Both the position numbers and the translations under genes were made by a program. A DNA stretch of 64,000 nucleotides from NCBI RefSeq assembly GCF_003284585.1, contig NZ_QKRX01000008.1:124001-188000 (forward strand). Direction: 5' to 3'. Below the pieces are notes generated by a model. That model had not been told where the DNA came from. It saw only the letters and a list, made by a program, of their open reading frames with translations, and ran no database searches. This document shows positions 27,944-37,317 of this stretch, in pieces (the first letter of the stretch is position 1; each line of letters starts with the position of its first letter). The DNA is from Nitrincola tibetensis (GTDB lineage Bacteria > Pseudomonadota > Gammaproteobacteria > Pseudomonadales > Balneatricaceae).

Positions 27944-28858
27944 CTAAGGGGATTCAGGTTCGCCACCAAAGCTGGCGATCAACGAGGGCATTAGATTCGA
28001 CAATTCAAGACCCATTTGGTTGAGTTGAGCATCAAAAAATGCCTTTTCGTCCTCTGGGCTGTCTTGCTGAAGTTGTTCGTGATATTGATCCGTTAGCTTA
28101 AGACGATGCAAGCTTAAGTCGGAGTAAATCATAAAGCTCAGCTGATCTTGCCAAGTTAAGGCTAAACGCGTGACTTGCATATCTGTGGCTAAATGAGCGC
28201 GTATTTCATCGGAAAACAAATTCTGTCCTTTAACGCGAATAACGCCACCCTCTGCAGAGGTGTCCCTGAGCTCACACTCATCTTCCACGGCAAACCCAGT
28301 GCTAATTTGATCTTCGTCCTGAACCCATAGACTTAAAACGCTTGCTGGCGCTTGATTGACGGTTAAGGGTTTGACTTTTAATGTGCCTAAGACTTCCCTT
28401 AAGCTATTGAGCAAGTCTTCAGCACGTTTGAAGCTTCCCGCATCAACAAAAATCCATCCCAGTTGCGGCATGATCAAGGCGCGGGTGGCCGAGCGTTTTG
28501 AAAAGGCTCTTGGAAGAAGTTCTAGAATAATTTCGTCTTTTAGCTGATCTTTTTCTTTGCGGTAGACCTTTCTGGCTTCATCCTGCTCAATTTTACTGAC
28601 TTTAACCTGCAGCTCATCTTTGATGACGCTGGCGGGCAAAATGCGCTCTTCCTGCAGCAAGCTGACAAGATACATTCCGTTGCTAACAAATACGGGGCTA
28701 TCACTAAATGAACTGGGGGAAACCCAGCCCTGACGCTTAAGTTCTTGACGACCACAAGGCACAAAGGGTTTTGTCAGAAGTGCGTTTTCCAAGTGTTGCT
28801 CTGAGAAATCTGCATCAGGGGTGAATCTGTAAATCAAGATGTTCTTAAACCAATTCAT
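27944..28858 (-). CDS. rdgC: Recombination-associated protein RdgC
   Basis: 304-residue RdgC, a ring-forming dimer that binds DNA without sequence specificity and limits RecA-driven recombination. The start MNWFKNILIYRF and the FVPCGRQELKRQGWVSP block are diagnostic, and length equals E. coli RdgC (303). It lies 4 bp after apt and 12 bp before queE, all on the minus strand, so they probably share one transcript. Confidence 0.95.
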   Translation of the reverse strand: MNWFKNILIYRFTPDADFSEQHLENALLTKPFVPCGRQELKRQGWVSPSSFSDSPVFVSNGMYLVSLLQEERILPASVIKDELQVKVSKIEQDEARKVYRKEKDQLKDEIILELLPRAFSKRSATRALIMPQLGWIFVDAGSFKRAEDLLNSLREVLGTLKVKPLTVNQAPASVLSLWVQDEDQISTGFAVEDECELRDTSAEGGVIRVKGQNLFSDEIRAHLATDMQVTRLALTWQDQLSFMIYSDLSLHRLKLTDQYHEQLQQDSPEDEKAFFDAQLNQMGLELSNLMPSLIASFGGEPESP

Positions 28859-28862
28859 TCAG

Positions 28863-29405
28863 TTAAAGTCCTTCGTAGGCGAGTAAAGCAAAGACTGGTA
28901 CACCACTGTCTTGAATGCGTTGTGAGCCCTGTAGATCCGGCAGGTCAATCAAGGCTGCAACTTCCACCACCTGTCCACCTAAGCGTTTGATGAGAGAGGC
29001 GGCCGCAAGAACCGTTCCGCCTGTTGCAATCAGGTCATCAAAAATCAAGACCTTGTCGCCTTCTTGTATGGCATCTTTTTGAAGTTCGACTGTCGCCGAG
29101 CCATATTCCAGCGAGTATTCCTCTGCGATGGTTTCGCCAGGTAGTTTGCCTTTTTTACGGATGAGCACCAAAGGTAAATTCAGTTGATACGCGACCACTG
29201 AGCCTAGGATAAAACCTCTAGCATCAATACAAGCGATATGGGTAATCGGACTGTCGATATAGCGCTGAATAAACGCATCGCATGTGATACGCATGGCCTT
29301 AGGGTCTTTAAAAACAGGGGTGACATCACGAAAAATAACACCGGGTTCTGGCCAATCTGAGATAGAGCGGACCACGGATTTGACATAAAACTCATCGTAA
29401 GACAT
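28863..29405 (-). CDS. apt: Adenine phosphoribosyltransferase
   Basis: 180-residue purine-salvage enzyme converting adenine and PRPP to AMP. The PRPP-binding loop IFDDLIATGGT and the N-terminal IRSISDWPEPGVIFRDVTP-like block (here beginning VRSISDWPEPG) are typical, and length matches E. coli Apt (183). It starts 31 bp downstream of fnr without a visible terminator and is followed by rdgC after 4 bp. Confidence 0.95.
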   Translation of the reverse strand: MSYDEFYVKSVVRSISDWPEPGVIFRDVTPVFKDPKAMRITCDAFIQRYIDSPITHIACIDARGFILGSVVAYQLNLPLVLIRKKGKLPGETIAEEYSLEYGSATVELQKDAIQEGDKVLIFDDLIATGGTVLAAASLIKRLGGQVVEVAALIDLPDLQGSQRIQDSGVPVFALLAYEGL

Positions 29406-29436
29406 TTAAAACTCCAGCGAGACCCGGGTGTAGGGT

Positions 29437-30207
29437 TTAAAGAGAGGTTTTGCAAGCAGATATAGGCTTGTCAATTGCTTCACCTGATAGTTCGAAAAGC
29501 GCATCATAGTTCAGAATTTCGACTTGTTTGCCATCGACAAGAATCATGTTTTGCGTTTGGAAACGTGTAAAAATACGGCTAATGGTTTCAACGGCTAAAC
29601 CAAGATAGTTGCCTATTTCATTGCGTGACATAGATAAGCGCAAATAGTTTTGGGAGTAGCCACGTTCATGAAAACGTTGGGTCAGCTTGATCAGGAAGGT
29701 TGCTACGCGCTGTTCTGCTGTCTTTTTCGATAGCAGTGTCATCATCTGTTGATCATTGCTGATTTCACGGCTCATGGTTCGAAGAATCTGGCGGCGCAGT
29801 TCAGGCATGTGGCCAGAAAGGTCATCCAAGCGCTCAAACGGTATTTCACAGACGGTGGTGGTTTCTAGAATTTTGGCTGAAACAGGGTAGGCGGTATCAT
29901 TAAAGCCACTGAGTCCCACCAGCTCGCCCGGGAAAAAGAAGCCTGTGATTTGTTCTTCGCCGTCATTGGTAATGCAGTAGCTTTTTACAGAGCCTGCACG
30001 AATGGCAAAGATGCTTGTAAAGGTGTCACCTTGTCTAAATAGATGCTCACCTTTCTTTAATGGACGGCTTTTATCGATGATATTATCAAGGCGCTCCATC
30101 TCCGTCATGTTCAAAGATACGGGTAGACACAAAGAGCTTAAACTGCAGGTGCTGCAGTGCACTTGGTTGAGACTGTGGAGTTTGCCTGTTGAGCGTTTTT
30201 CTTCCAT
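29437..30207 (-). CDS. fnr: FNR/Anr-type oxygen-sensing transcription regulator
   Basis: 256-residue CRP/FNR regulator. From the chosen start the [4Fe-4S] cysteines are C18, C21, C27 and C120, each exactly two residues earlier than in E. coli FNR (20, 23, 29, 122), so oxygen sensing should be intact. The recognition helix ([20 protein letters not shown]) keeps the E..SR residues that read TTGAT half-sites. The ATG at 30207 has AGGTG 5 nt upstream; an in-frame ATG at 30270 is less likely. Family neighbours hemN and the cco genes carry matching FNR boxes, so it likely regulates them. In Pseudomonas this gene is called anr. Confidence 0.95.
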   Translation of the reverse strand: MEEKRSTGKLHSLNQVHCSTCSLSSLCLPVSLNMTEMERLDNIIDKSRPLKKGEHLFRQGDTFTSIFAIRAGSVKSYCITNDGEEQITGFFFPGELVGLSGFNDTAYPVSAKILETTTVCEIPFERLDDLSGHMPELRRQILRTMSREISNDQQMMTLLSKKTAEQRVATFLIKLTQRFHERGYSQNYLRLSMSRNEIGNYLGLAVETISRIFTRFQTQNMILVDGKQVEILNYDALFELSGEAIDKPISACKTSL

Positions 30208-30292
30208 TCGTACACCTATCACCTTACCGGAATGAACATTGGATGCTCTCGATTGGGTATTATGTAACATTTAGGCGGCGGGGTGAAGAAAT

Positions 30293-30324
30293 ATCCGGCA
30301 GTCGACTACTCGTAACTGCCGGAT
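30293..30324 (-). terminator. Hairpin between hemN and fnr
   Basis: ATCCGGCAGT (30293-30302) and ACTGCCGGAT (30315-30324) form a perfect 10-bp stem, with an inner CGA/TCG pairing in the loop. On the minus strand it comes 10 bp after the hemN stop and is followed by ATTTCTTC, a weak U tract. It probably ends the hemN transcript ahead of the fnr promoter. Confidence 0.6.
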
Positions 30325-30334
30325 GCGAGGGCGG

Positions 30335-31726
30335 TTAAATAATTTTGGAATATCCGCGAACAGGTGTTTGTTTTGGGATATACGCATCGAAAGTCATGCA
30401 AATGCGCCTAATCAATAGACGTCCTGCAGGGGTGACTTGAATAAACCCCTTGTCTAGCGTGATCAAGCCGTCGGCTTCGAATTGTGCCAGTTCTGTCAGC
30501 TCTTCCGCAAAGTAAGTCGCAACATTAATGTTGAAGCGTTGTTCAATATCCGCAGGATTCAACGAAAAATGACAAATGAGTTGGTTAATAACGGCTGACC
30601 GAATTCGATCATCTTCATTTAAACTAATGCCACGCTTAATCGCGTGTTGCTTTTGATCTATCGCATCGGTGTACAGACTTAAGTCGTGCTCATTTTGGTA
30701 GAAGACGGAGCCTATCTGGCTAATAGATGACACACCGATCGCGACCAAATCACAATCAGAATGGGTGGTGTAGCCTTGGAAGTTCCGATGCAGCTGGCCA
30801 TTTTGCTGGGCAATGGCAAGGCTGTCATTCGGTTTTGCAAAATGATCCATGCCGATATAGACGTAGCCCGCACCCAGTAGTTTATTAATGGTGTGTTGCA
30901 GGATATCCAGTTTTACATCGGCGGAAGGCAGAGTGTCTGATTGAATGTGTTTTTGTGAGCGAAAGCGATCCGGTAGATGAGCGTAGTTAAAGACAGACAG
31001 GCGATCAGGGCTCATCCGAATGATTTCATCTAGGGTTGCATCAAAGCTCGAAAGGGTTTGATGCGGAAGGCCATAAATAAGATCCATGTTAATGGATTGA
31101 AAACCAAGGGCTCGGGCAGTGTTTAGAACGCGTTCTGTTTGCTCAAGAGGTTGTACGCGGTTGACAGCTTCTTGTACCCTGATATCCAAGTCCTGCACAC
31201 CTAGGCTTATGCGGTTAAACCCACACTCTCGCAGAACTCTAAGGGTGTCATCACTGGCTTCACGAGGGTCAATTTCAATTGAATAATCGCCTTGGTCATC
31301 ATCTCGTAAGTTGAAATTTTTACGCAGATGGTCCATAAGCTCACGCATTTGGCTATCACTGATAAAGGTAGGGGTACCACCGCCCCAATGAAGTTGATTA
31401 ACGATGCGGTTGTTATCGTATAGGCTTGATAGGTACTCCATTTCGCGATAGACACGGTCCAAGTAGGGCTGAGCTCGATCACGGTTTCGAGTAATGACTT
31501 TGTTACAGGCGCAGTAATAACAAACGTGCGCACAAAAGGGAATATGGACGTATAAGGACAAGGGAGCTTGTTTATCCGTTGTGCTTAGGGCGGCTTGCAC
31601 AAGGGCGTCGGGCTGCAAGTTAGGGTCAAACTGTACGGCAGTGGGATAAGATGTATAACGAGGCCCCGATAAGTCATAACGCTTAATGAGGTCTAGATCC
31701 CATTGAATAGGGTTTTGGAAGTTCAC
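30335..31726 (-). CDS. hemN: Oxygen-independent coproporphyrinogen III oxidase
   Basis: 463-residue radical SAM enzyme that makes protoporphyrinogen IX without oxygen, needed for haem synthesis under low oxygen. The cluster motif is C65-x3-C69-x2-C72, followed by C74, as in E. coli HemN. WGGGTPTF and the IEIDPRE block are family hallmarks; length matches the 457-residue E. coli enzyme. Its promoter region carries an FNR box at 31789-31802 and a -10 at 31762-31767, so expression should rise when oxygen is low, supplying haem for the nearby cbb3 oxidase. Confidence 0.96.
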   Translation of the reverse strand: MNFQNPIQWDLDLIKRYDLSGPRYTSYPTAVQFDPNLQPDALVQAALSTTDKQAPLSLYVHIPFCAHVCYYCACNKVITRNRDRAQPYLDRVYREMEYLSSLYDNNRIVNQLHWGGGTPTFISDSQMRELMDHLRKNFNLRDDDQGDYSIEIDPREASDDTLRVLRECGFNRISLGVQDLDIRVQEAVNRVQPLEQTERVLNTARALGFQSINMDLIYGLPHQTLSSFDATLDEIIRMSPDRLSVFNYAHLPDRFRSQKHIQSDTLPSADVKLDILQHTINKLLGAGYVYIGMDHFAKPNDSLAIAQQNGQLHRNFQGYTTHSDCDLVAIGVSSISQIGSVFYQNEHDLSLYTDAIDQKQHAIKRGISLNEDDRIRSAVINQLICHFSLNPADIEQRFNINVATYFAEELTELAQFEADGLITLDKGFIQVTPAGRLLIRRICMTFDAYIPKQTPVRGYSKII

Positions 31727-31761
31727 AGTTACCTTTCCTTAACAGCTAAAATACAACGGAC

Positions 31762-31767
31762 AGTATA
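31762..31767 (-). promoter_or_regulatory. -10 element of the hemN promoter
   Basis: On the minus strand this reads TATACT. Its centre is 31 bp from the centre of the FNR box at 31789-31802, the spacing of a class II FNR-activated promoter. Transcription would start near 31755, about 28 nt before the hemN ATG. Confidence 0.65.
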
Positions 31768-31788
31768 GTTGAAAAAAACAAAAATACG

Positions 31789-31802
31789 TTGATAAGGGTC
31801 AA
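31789..31802 (-). promoter_or_regulatory. FNR box upstream of hemN
   Basis: Plus-strand TTGATAAGGGTCAA fits TTGAT-N4-ATCAA with one mismatch. It is centred near -41 relative to the predicted start, the class II activator position. It overlaps the final codons and stop of the upstream SafE-type gene. Confidence 0.75.
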
Positions 31803-32473
31803 TGGCTTATTGAAATTAACTCAGATAGAGGGAGTGTAAAAATGCCAAAGGTTATAATGACGAGTGCCGACAGCTTCCGAGTCCATTTTTGTTGCAGCAG
31901 GGTCTTTACTTGCTGAGCCAGTAACCCCGTGGTGAACATGGCCGGTAGTGTACCTAGCCCAAATCCTGCCATAAGCAGTGCACCTTGCTGCCAACTGCCT
32001 GCAGAAGAAGACCAGAGTAATGTACTGTAGACCAGCCCACAGGGTAGCCAACCCCATGCGACACCCAGCAATAAAGCCTGGGGTAAAGTTTTAACAGGCA
32101 TTAAACGGCTGGCACTTGGGCCAATTAATTTCCAGAGTTTACTGCCTACTTTTTCCAGATGCGTAATGCCTAGCCACCATTGGCCGATGTAGAGACCCAT
32201 GGCGATTAGCATGAGTCCGGCAAAGCTGCGAAGAATAAGTCCTGATATCCCCGTTGCGACGAGCGCTCCAACCGACCCCAATAAGGCTCCAGCAATGGCA
32301 TAACTACAAATGCGGCCTAGATTGTAACTCATAAGAAAGGACGCATTCGACAGTGTTGATCGATGGCGCTGTAAACCGATGCTGGCGGCAATTCCCCCAC
32401 ACATACCAATACAGTGCGTGCTCCCAAGCAAGCCAATCATGATGGCGGTGGAAATCAGAAGGGGTTCAGTCAT
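31799..32473 (-). CDS. Sulfite exporter TauE/SafE family (UreH-like) membrane protein
   Basis: 224-residue protein with about six membrane helices, opening with an IGLLGSTHCIGMCGGI segment whose His and two Cys suggest metal handling. This family member regularly sits between ccoS and hemN in Pseudomonas-like cbb3 loci, where a part in copper delivery or oxidase maturation has been suspected; sulfite export is only the family label. It overlaps ccoS by 8 bp, so the two are translationally linked. The hemN FNR box covers its stop codon. Confidence 0.8.
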   Translation of the reverse strand: MTEPLLISTAIMIGLLGSTHCIGMCGGIAASIGLQRHRSTLSNASFLMSYNLGRICSYAIAGALLGSVGALVATGISGLILRSFAGLMLIAMGLYIGQWWLGITHLEKVGSKLWKLIGPSASRLMPVKTLPQALLLGVAWGWLPCGLVYSTLLWSSSAGSWQQGALLMAGFGLGTLPAMFTTGLLAQQVKTLLQQKWTRKLSALVIITFGIFTLPLSELISISH

Positions 32474-32687
32474 TGCGCTTAGCGTTGTCAGCTTTATTTG
32501 AGTCAGTTTGATCCGTGTCGACTTTGGCGTCGTCAGGGATCAAATGATCATCGTCGTCATATAGAATGCTATGTGCTGGGGATTCGAGATCATCAAATTG
32601 ACCACTGTTAACGCTCCAAAAAAAAGCCCAAAAAGCGATGCCTGTTAGAATCAGGGCGATCGGGATTAGAATGATGATAATTTCCAT
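32466..32687 (-). CDS. ccoS: cbb3 oxidase maturation protein CcoS
   Basis: 73-residue single-helix membrane protein. The helix (about 3-25, IILIPIALILTGIAFWAFFW) is followed by SGQFDDLESPAHSIL, the CcoS hallmark, and an acidic tail. CcoS is needed to insert cofactors into cbb3 oxidase. It overlaps the ccoI stop by 1 bp and the following SafE-type gene by 8 bp. Confidence 0.92.
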   Translation of the reverse strand: MEIIIILIPIALILTGIAFWAFFWSVNSGQFDDLESPAHSILYDDDDHLIPDDAKVDTDQTDSNKADNAKRND

Positions 32688-35218
32688 TACATACCTGCTT
32701 TGGGTTGAGGCGCATTTTTTGTACTGACAGCCGTGCTGTTTTTTGCACTGTTATTTGCATTAATAGGTGCCAAGCGTTTAAAGCGACGCGTCAGGCGTAA
32801 GGCATTCCCTACGACAACGAGAGAGCTTGCTGTCATACCAATTGAGGCAATATAGGGAGGAATCATGCCCATTGAGGCAGCGGGTAACGCGATCACGTTG
32901 TAGGCTAAGGATAACGCAAGGTTTTCTTTGATAATGTGCTCAGTCTTACGAGATAAGCGCACGCCCTGTGCTAAGGTCATTAATTGATTATTGATCAGCA
33001 CTGCATCCGAGTTAGTTTTTGCTAAATCGGTTGCGGCTCCCATTGATACTGATGTTTGTGCACCAACCAGAACCGGTATGTCATTAATGCCATCACCGAC
33101 CATAATGACACGTGCCCCTTGAGCTTGTAACTCACTGATACGCTCCAGTTTATTTTCGGGCGTCATGCCTGAGTAAACCTGCGTAATTCCCAGTTGTTCT
33201 GCAATGCGCTGCACAGCAGGGGATGCGTCACCTGTTAGCATTTCAACTTGTAGACCAAGACGCTTAAGTTGCGAAATAGTATTCAGGGCATCTTTACGTA
33301 TTTGGTCGTCTAGGGCAAACCATGCAATAGCGCCTTGTTGATCCCCCAGTAGAACCCATTGACGTTTGTTGTCGGGCATTTCTGGGATATCGAGCCCGCT
33401 TAATTGCATCACAAAGCTTGGTTTACCAATTCGATACACTTCATTCTTGAAACCGCCCTCAATGCCCGATCCTAATGTATTGGTTGTATCCTCTGCTGCT
33501 TGATCAAACCAAGGAGTGAAAGCGCGTGCGATGGGGTGTTCAGAATGGCATTCCAGTGCAGCGGCTATACGTAAAGCACCTTGTTCAGAAAACTCACGCA
33601 GCAAATGAGTCGATTGTAGCGCTAGACGACCCTCTGTCAGGGTGCCTGTTTTATCAAACAAAACATGAGTTGCTTTGCTAAAGGACTCCAGAACATGTCC
33701 GCGTGTGATTAATAAGCCTTCTTGGCGCAAGGTGCCAGTCGCCGCTGTTAACGCCGTTGGCGTCGCCAGTGAAAGCGCGCAAGGGCAGGTGATGACAAGC
33801 ACGGCTAAGGTAATCCAAAAGGCGTTTGCTGGCTCAATGAAATACCAAGTCGTAAACACGCATACGGCTACAATTAAGCTAGCCCCTACAAAGTAACTGG
33901 CGACTTTGTCCGCAATATGGGCAATACGGGGTTTTTCACTTTGCGCACGATCTAAAAGTTTTACAATTGCAGAGATTCGGCTATGTTCACCAACGGCAGT
34001 TACACAGACTTCAATTGGGTTTTCGACATTGATGGTACCACCAACGACTGTATCTCCAACTGATTTGCGAAGGGGAAGGTACTCGCCTGTTAATGCAGAT
34101 TCGTCGATAGAACTGATGCCTTTAGCGATAATACCATCAGCGGGCAGGGTGTGGCCTGGTTTCACTATAACGATGTCGTCAGGTTGCAACTCGGTCGCTG
34201 GAACGAGTTCTTCGCTGCCGTCAGGATTAATTCGAGTGGCACTGGTTGGAATCAGATCCATTAAGGCATTACCTGCTTTTCCTGTTCGTTGGCGTGCTTT
34301 CATCTCAAGGAAGCGGCCAATTAATAGGAAAAATGTGAACATAGTCACTGATTCAAAGTAAATTTCACCTGTATCGAAAACGGTTGCCCAAATACTGGCT
34401 AAAAAGCCTCCCCAAATAGCAATGGAGACGGGAATGTCCATTGTTAAATGTCGGGCTCTGATATCCCTGAAGGCATTTTTCAAAAAGGGATAGGCGGCAT
34501 AAATAATAACGGGAGTCGATACAACTAAACTGGCCCAGCGCATCAGTTGAATATAGATGTCTTCCATACCCGCTGTAGACATCTCTGCTGCGTAAAGCGC
34601 TGCGGCAAACATCATTGCTTGCATGGAGCCTATCCCTGCAACGCCCATGCGAATGATGGAGCGCTTGTGCTCTTTGGCAAGGAGTTGTTCTTCTTTATCG
34701 GGGTGGTAAGGGTGAGCGCGATAGCCAACATGCGCAATGGTTGCCAGGAGGTGACTGAGCTTAACCTCCTTAGGGTTCCACAACAGGTGAGCTCGGTGGC
34801 TAGATAAGTTGACATTGAACTTAATCACCCCCGGTTGCTTTGAAACGTGATTTTCAAGTAGCCAAATACAGGCGGCACAGCTGATGCCTTCAATCACAAG
34901 CATCGCATCATGTTGGTCTGTACCGAGTCCCGTTACAAACGCACTTTGAACCTCTTTCCGGTCATAGAGCGTAAACTCTAGTGTTAACTCTTCAATACGA
35001 GACAAGTCTGCTGTTGCAGAAAGCGCTTCTTGACCGCGGTGTTGGTAAAACGTGTCCAAACCTCCATCAACGATGGTTTGGGCAACGGCCTGACAACCTG
35101 GACAGCACATCCTTTGTTGCTCACCGTTGATTTCAGTATAAAAATTGCTGTCCTGAGGTATATCAGATCCACAATGAAAACATTCAGTTTGCTGCAAAGG
35201 TGTCAGTAACGCATTCAT
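32687..35218 (-). CDS. ccoI: Copper-exporting P1B-type ATPase for cbb3 oxidase assembly
   Basis: 843-residue CcoI/FixI ATPase that moves copper across the inner membrane for the CuB site of cbb3 oxidase. The N terminus has a cysteine-rich metal-binding region (CFHC at 13-16, CCPGC at 38-42), then an HMA domain with GISCAAC (C114, C117), eight helices with the CPC transport motif in ITCPCALSLATP, the phosphorylation site DKTGTLTEG and a GDGINDIPVL hinge. It lies in ccoGHIS, 13 bp after ccoH. Confidence 0.95.
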   Translation of the reverse strand: MNALLTPLQQTECFHCGSDIPQDSNFYTEINGEQQRMCCPGCQAVAQTIVDGGLDTFYQHRGQEALSATADLSRIEELTLEFTLYDRKEVQSAFVTGLGTDQHDAMLVIEGISCAACIWLLENHVSKQPGVIKFNVNLSSHRAHLLWNPKEVKLSHLLATIAHVGYRAHPYHPDKEEQLLAKEHKRSIIRMGVAGIGSMQAMMFAAALYAAEMSTAGMEDIYIQLMRWASLVVSTPVIIYAAYPFLKNAFRDIRARHLTMDIPVSIAIWGGFLASIWATVFDTGEIYFESVTMFTFFLLIGRFLEMKARQRTGKAGNALMDLIPTSATRINPDGSEELVPATELQPDDIVIVKPGHTLPADGIIAKGISSIDESALTGEYLPLRKSVGDTVVGGTINVENPIEVCVTAVGEHSRISAIVKLLDRAQSEKPRIAHIADKVASYFVGASLIVAVCVFTTWYFIEPANAFWITLAVLVITCPCALSLATPTALTAATGTLRQEGLLITRGHVLESFSKATHVLFDKTGTLTEGRLALQSTHLLREFSEQGALRIAAALECHSEHPIARAFTPWFDQAAEDTTNTLGSGIEGGFKNEVYRIGKPSFVMQLSGLDIPEMPDNKRQWVLLGDQQGAIAWFALDDQIRKDALNTISQLKRLGLQVEMLTGDASPAVQRIAEQLGITQVYSGMTPENKLERISELQAQGARVIMVGDGINDIPVLVGAQTSVSMGAATDLAKTNSDAVLINNQLMTLAQGVRLSRKTEHIIKENLALSLAYNVIALPAASMGMIPPYIASIGMTASSLVVVGNALRLTRRFKRLAPINANNSAKNSTAVSTKNAPQPKAGM

Positions 35219-35231
35219 TCAAACTACCGAG

Positions 35232-35747
35232 TTAGGGTTGGAAAACGATCGTTTTTTCATCAAAAGGTGGGTAGGCATCTTGTCTTAAGTGCCAGTCACC
35301 CAACTCTGGGATGAGGATGAAGGTCGAGCGTGTCGCAATTAAGCTATCCATATTGCCGTTAAACGAATTTAAGGTGCCGACACGGTTTAATTTGATGACA
35401 TGGTCGCGCTGTTGATTTGCGCCAACCTTAACATGCAGTTCAATCATAGATAATTCTTCTTCAATATCGCCCTCAACATTGACCAGTGCTTGCCCTGTTA
35501 GGCTGTCTAGCACCAGTGTTGCCGAGATGCCTCGTGCTTCTGCATTTTCAAGATGAGACGTATCTAACACATAGCCTCGGCCGTCACGTTTAGACTCACG
35601 ATCTAAGGGGGGGTCGATCCTTTGTTGTCCAATTGCAACTGACAGCATAATAAAGCCAACGGTCATTGCGGCAATAATAGGGGACAGTACGAACCACAGC
35701 CAAGGCTGTTTGTACCAAGGGGCAGTTGGGGTGGATTGTTGACTCAT
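35232..35747 (-). CDS. ccoH: cbb3 oxidase maturation protein CcoH/FixH
   Basis: 171-residue FixH-family protein with one N-terminal membrane helix (about 15-40) and a periplasmic beta-rich domain. PWYKQPWLWFVLSPI and the DPPLDRESKRDGRGYVLD-like region are family features. CcoH contacts the assembling oxidase and helps CcoI. It is 13 bp upstream of ccoI and 72 bp downstream of ccoG, a gap that contains a hairpin. Confidence 0.9.
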   Translation of the reverse strand: MSQQSTPTAPWYKQPWLWFVLSPIIAAMTVGFIMLSVAIGQQRIDPPLDRESKRDGRGYVLDTSHLENAEARGISATLVLDSLTGQALVNVEGDIEEELSMIELHVKVGANQQRDHVIKLNRVGTLNSFNGNMDSLIATRSTFILIPELGDWHLRQDAYPPFDEKTIVFQP

Positions 35748-35765
35748 TCAAAACCTCAAATTAAA

Positions 35766-35786
35766 GCGGCAGACTGTATCTGCCGC
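35766..35786 (-). terminator. Hairpin between ccoG and ccoH
   Basis: GCGGCAGA (35766-35773) and TCTGCCGC (35779-35786) form a perfect 8-bp stem with a 5-nt loop. On the minus strand it is followed by TTTAATTTG. It may attenuate read-through so that ccoHIS is made at a lower level than ccoG, or mark an RNA processing point. Confidence 0.5.
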
Positions 35787-35819
35787 GAATTATACTGTAT
35801 TTCACTTCAACATTTCTTG

Positions 35820-37241
35820 TTATCGACGAGGAGCTGGGCCCATAAAACGGCTTTCAATCGTTGCTTTGACATCCTTCGCGTCCAAGGCTTCGACACTGAA
35901 CTGGATGGCAGAGTTCGATGAAAGTAAATTATTTTTAGGTGCCTGCACCCGTACAGGGTAATTGAGCAGTTCGCCGGAGCTTACAGTGACGACTGGGTCG
36001 TTGATGAGTGTTAGCCCGTCAATGCCAGTGACACTGAGGCGGTAACTGCGATCAATCTGTTCTTTATTCGCAATCTTTAAGGTGAATACGTTTTGGATTA
36101 GATCGCTGCTGACCTCTGAGTAAAGCTCCCCACGGTCACGAATGGCTTCAAATTCAACCGGTATGCGATTGCTTAAAACATAGACAAATGCCGCTAACAT
36201 GATCAGCATCGCCGCGAAATAACCAATCAATCTCGGCCTTAAAATTTTGGTTTGCTTGCCTTCCAGTGAGTGTTCAGTGGTGTAGCGAACAAGCCCTCTG
36301 TCGTATCCCATTTTGTCCATGATTTCATCACAGGCATCAATACAGGCGCCACAGGCGACACATTCATACTGCAAGCCATCGCGGATATCAATACCAACAG
36401 GGCATACATGGACACAGGCATGGCAATCAATACAATCACCTAGGCCCTCAGCTTTAGGATCGCTGTCTTTTTTGCGTTTTCCACGTGCTTCACCACGTTT
36501 TTCATCGTATGAAATTACCAAGGTGTCTTGGTCAAACATAACGCTTTGGAAGCGCGCATAGGGGCACATGTAAATGCACACCTGCTCACGTAGCCAGCCA
36601 GCGTTACCGTAAGTTGCCAGAGTAAAGAAGCCAAGCCACCAGAGTTCCCAAGTGCCCAGATTTCCACTTGAAATGTTAGGAATGAGTTCACGAATAGGTG
36701 AAAAATAACCGACAAAGGCTATCGCAGTGAGAATCGCTAAGAGCATCCAAAGGCTGTGCTTTGCTGTCTTGCGAATAAATTTTTCACTGGTCATTGGGCC
36801 TTTATCGCGACGCATACGTTTATTGCGATCACCCTCGGTGATGCGCTCTGCCCAAATATAAAACCAAGTCCATACAAATTGCGGGCAAGAGTATCCACAC
36901 CAGAGTCGTCCGGCAAAAACAGTTACAAAAAATAGTATAAAGGCAAGAATAATCAGTAACCAGGATAGAAGCATGAAATCCTGCGGCCAAAATGTCATGC
37001 CGAAGACATGAAACTGTCTATTGGGCAAATCGAATAAGACAGCCTGACGGCCATCCCATTGCAGCCAAGAGACTCCAAAAAACAAGGCTAAAAGTACAAA
37101 GCCCGTAAAGGTACGAAGGTTTTTAAAAAAGCCTTTATAGTACTTTACATAGATATGTTCGCGCTTGGCATACATATCAAATGTTTGCGCACTGTCTTTG
37201 CTGCTTTTGGGCGTGACGTCTTTAACCGGAATCTGATTCAT
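35820..37241 (-). CDS. ccoG: cbb3 oxidase accessory ferredoxin-like protein CcoG/RdxA
   Basis: 473-residue membrane iron-sulfur protein with about five helices and two [4Fe-4S] motifs (CIDCHACVHVCPVG and CVACGACIDACDE). CGYSCPQFVWTW is a further RdxA signature. CcoG is a copper reductase acting in Cu(II) to Cu(I) conversion for oxidase assembly. First gene of ccoGHIS. Its promoter region has a 20-bp FNR-like palindrome with a well-placed -10, separate from the ccoN promoter. Confidence 0.95.
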   Translation of the reverse strand: MNQIPVKDVTPKSSKDSAQTFDMYAKREHIYVKYYKGFFKNLRTFTGFVLLALFFGVSWLQWDGRQAVLFDLPNRQFHVFGMTFWPQDFMLLSWLLIILAFILFFVTVFAGRLWCGYSCPQFVWTWFYIWAERITEGDRNKRMRRDKGPMTSEKFIRKTAKHSLWMLLAILTAIAFVGYFSPIRELIPNISSGNLGTWELWWLGFFTLATYGNAGWLREQVCIYMCPYARFQSVMFDQDTLVISYDEKRGEARGKRKKDSDPKAEGLGDCIDCHACVHVCPVGIDIRDGLQYECVACGACIDACDEIMDKMGYDRGLVRYTTEHSLEGKQTKILRPRLIGYFAAMLIMLAAFVYVLSNRIPVEFEAIRDRGELYSEVSSDLIQNVFTLKIANKEQIDRSYRLSVTGIDGLTLINDPVVTVSSGELLNYPVRVQAPKNNLLSSNSAIQFSVEALDAKDVKATIESRFMGPAPRR

Positions 37242-37292
37242 GGTCGTGCCTGTGAGTTGCTACAAGTTAGTAAGGCAGGTTTTCTAATCGTT

Positions 37293-37298
37293 ATAATA
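37293..37298 (-). promoter_or_regulatory. -10 element of the ccoG promoter
   Basis: The minus strand reads TATTAT. Its centre is 32 bp from the centre of the palindrome at 37318-37337, as expected for a class II FNR-type promoter. The start point would be near 37286, about 45 nt before the ccoG ATG. Confidence 0.55.
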
Positions 37299-37317
37299 TT
37301 ATGCCAAAAAAATGAAC

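Noticed and set aside
33906-34361. 151-codon open frame antisense to ccoI
   Set aside because: Lies wholly inside a well-supported ATPase gene; low-complexity shadow of the opposite frame.
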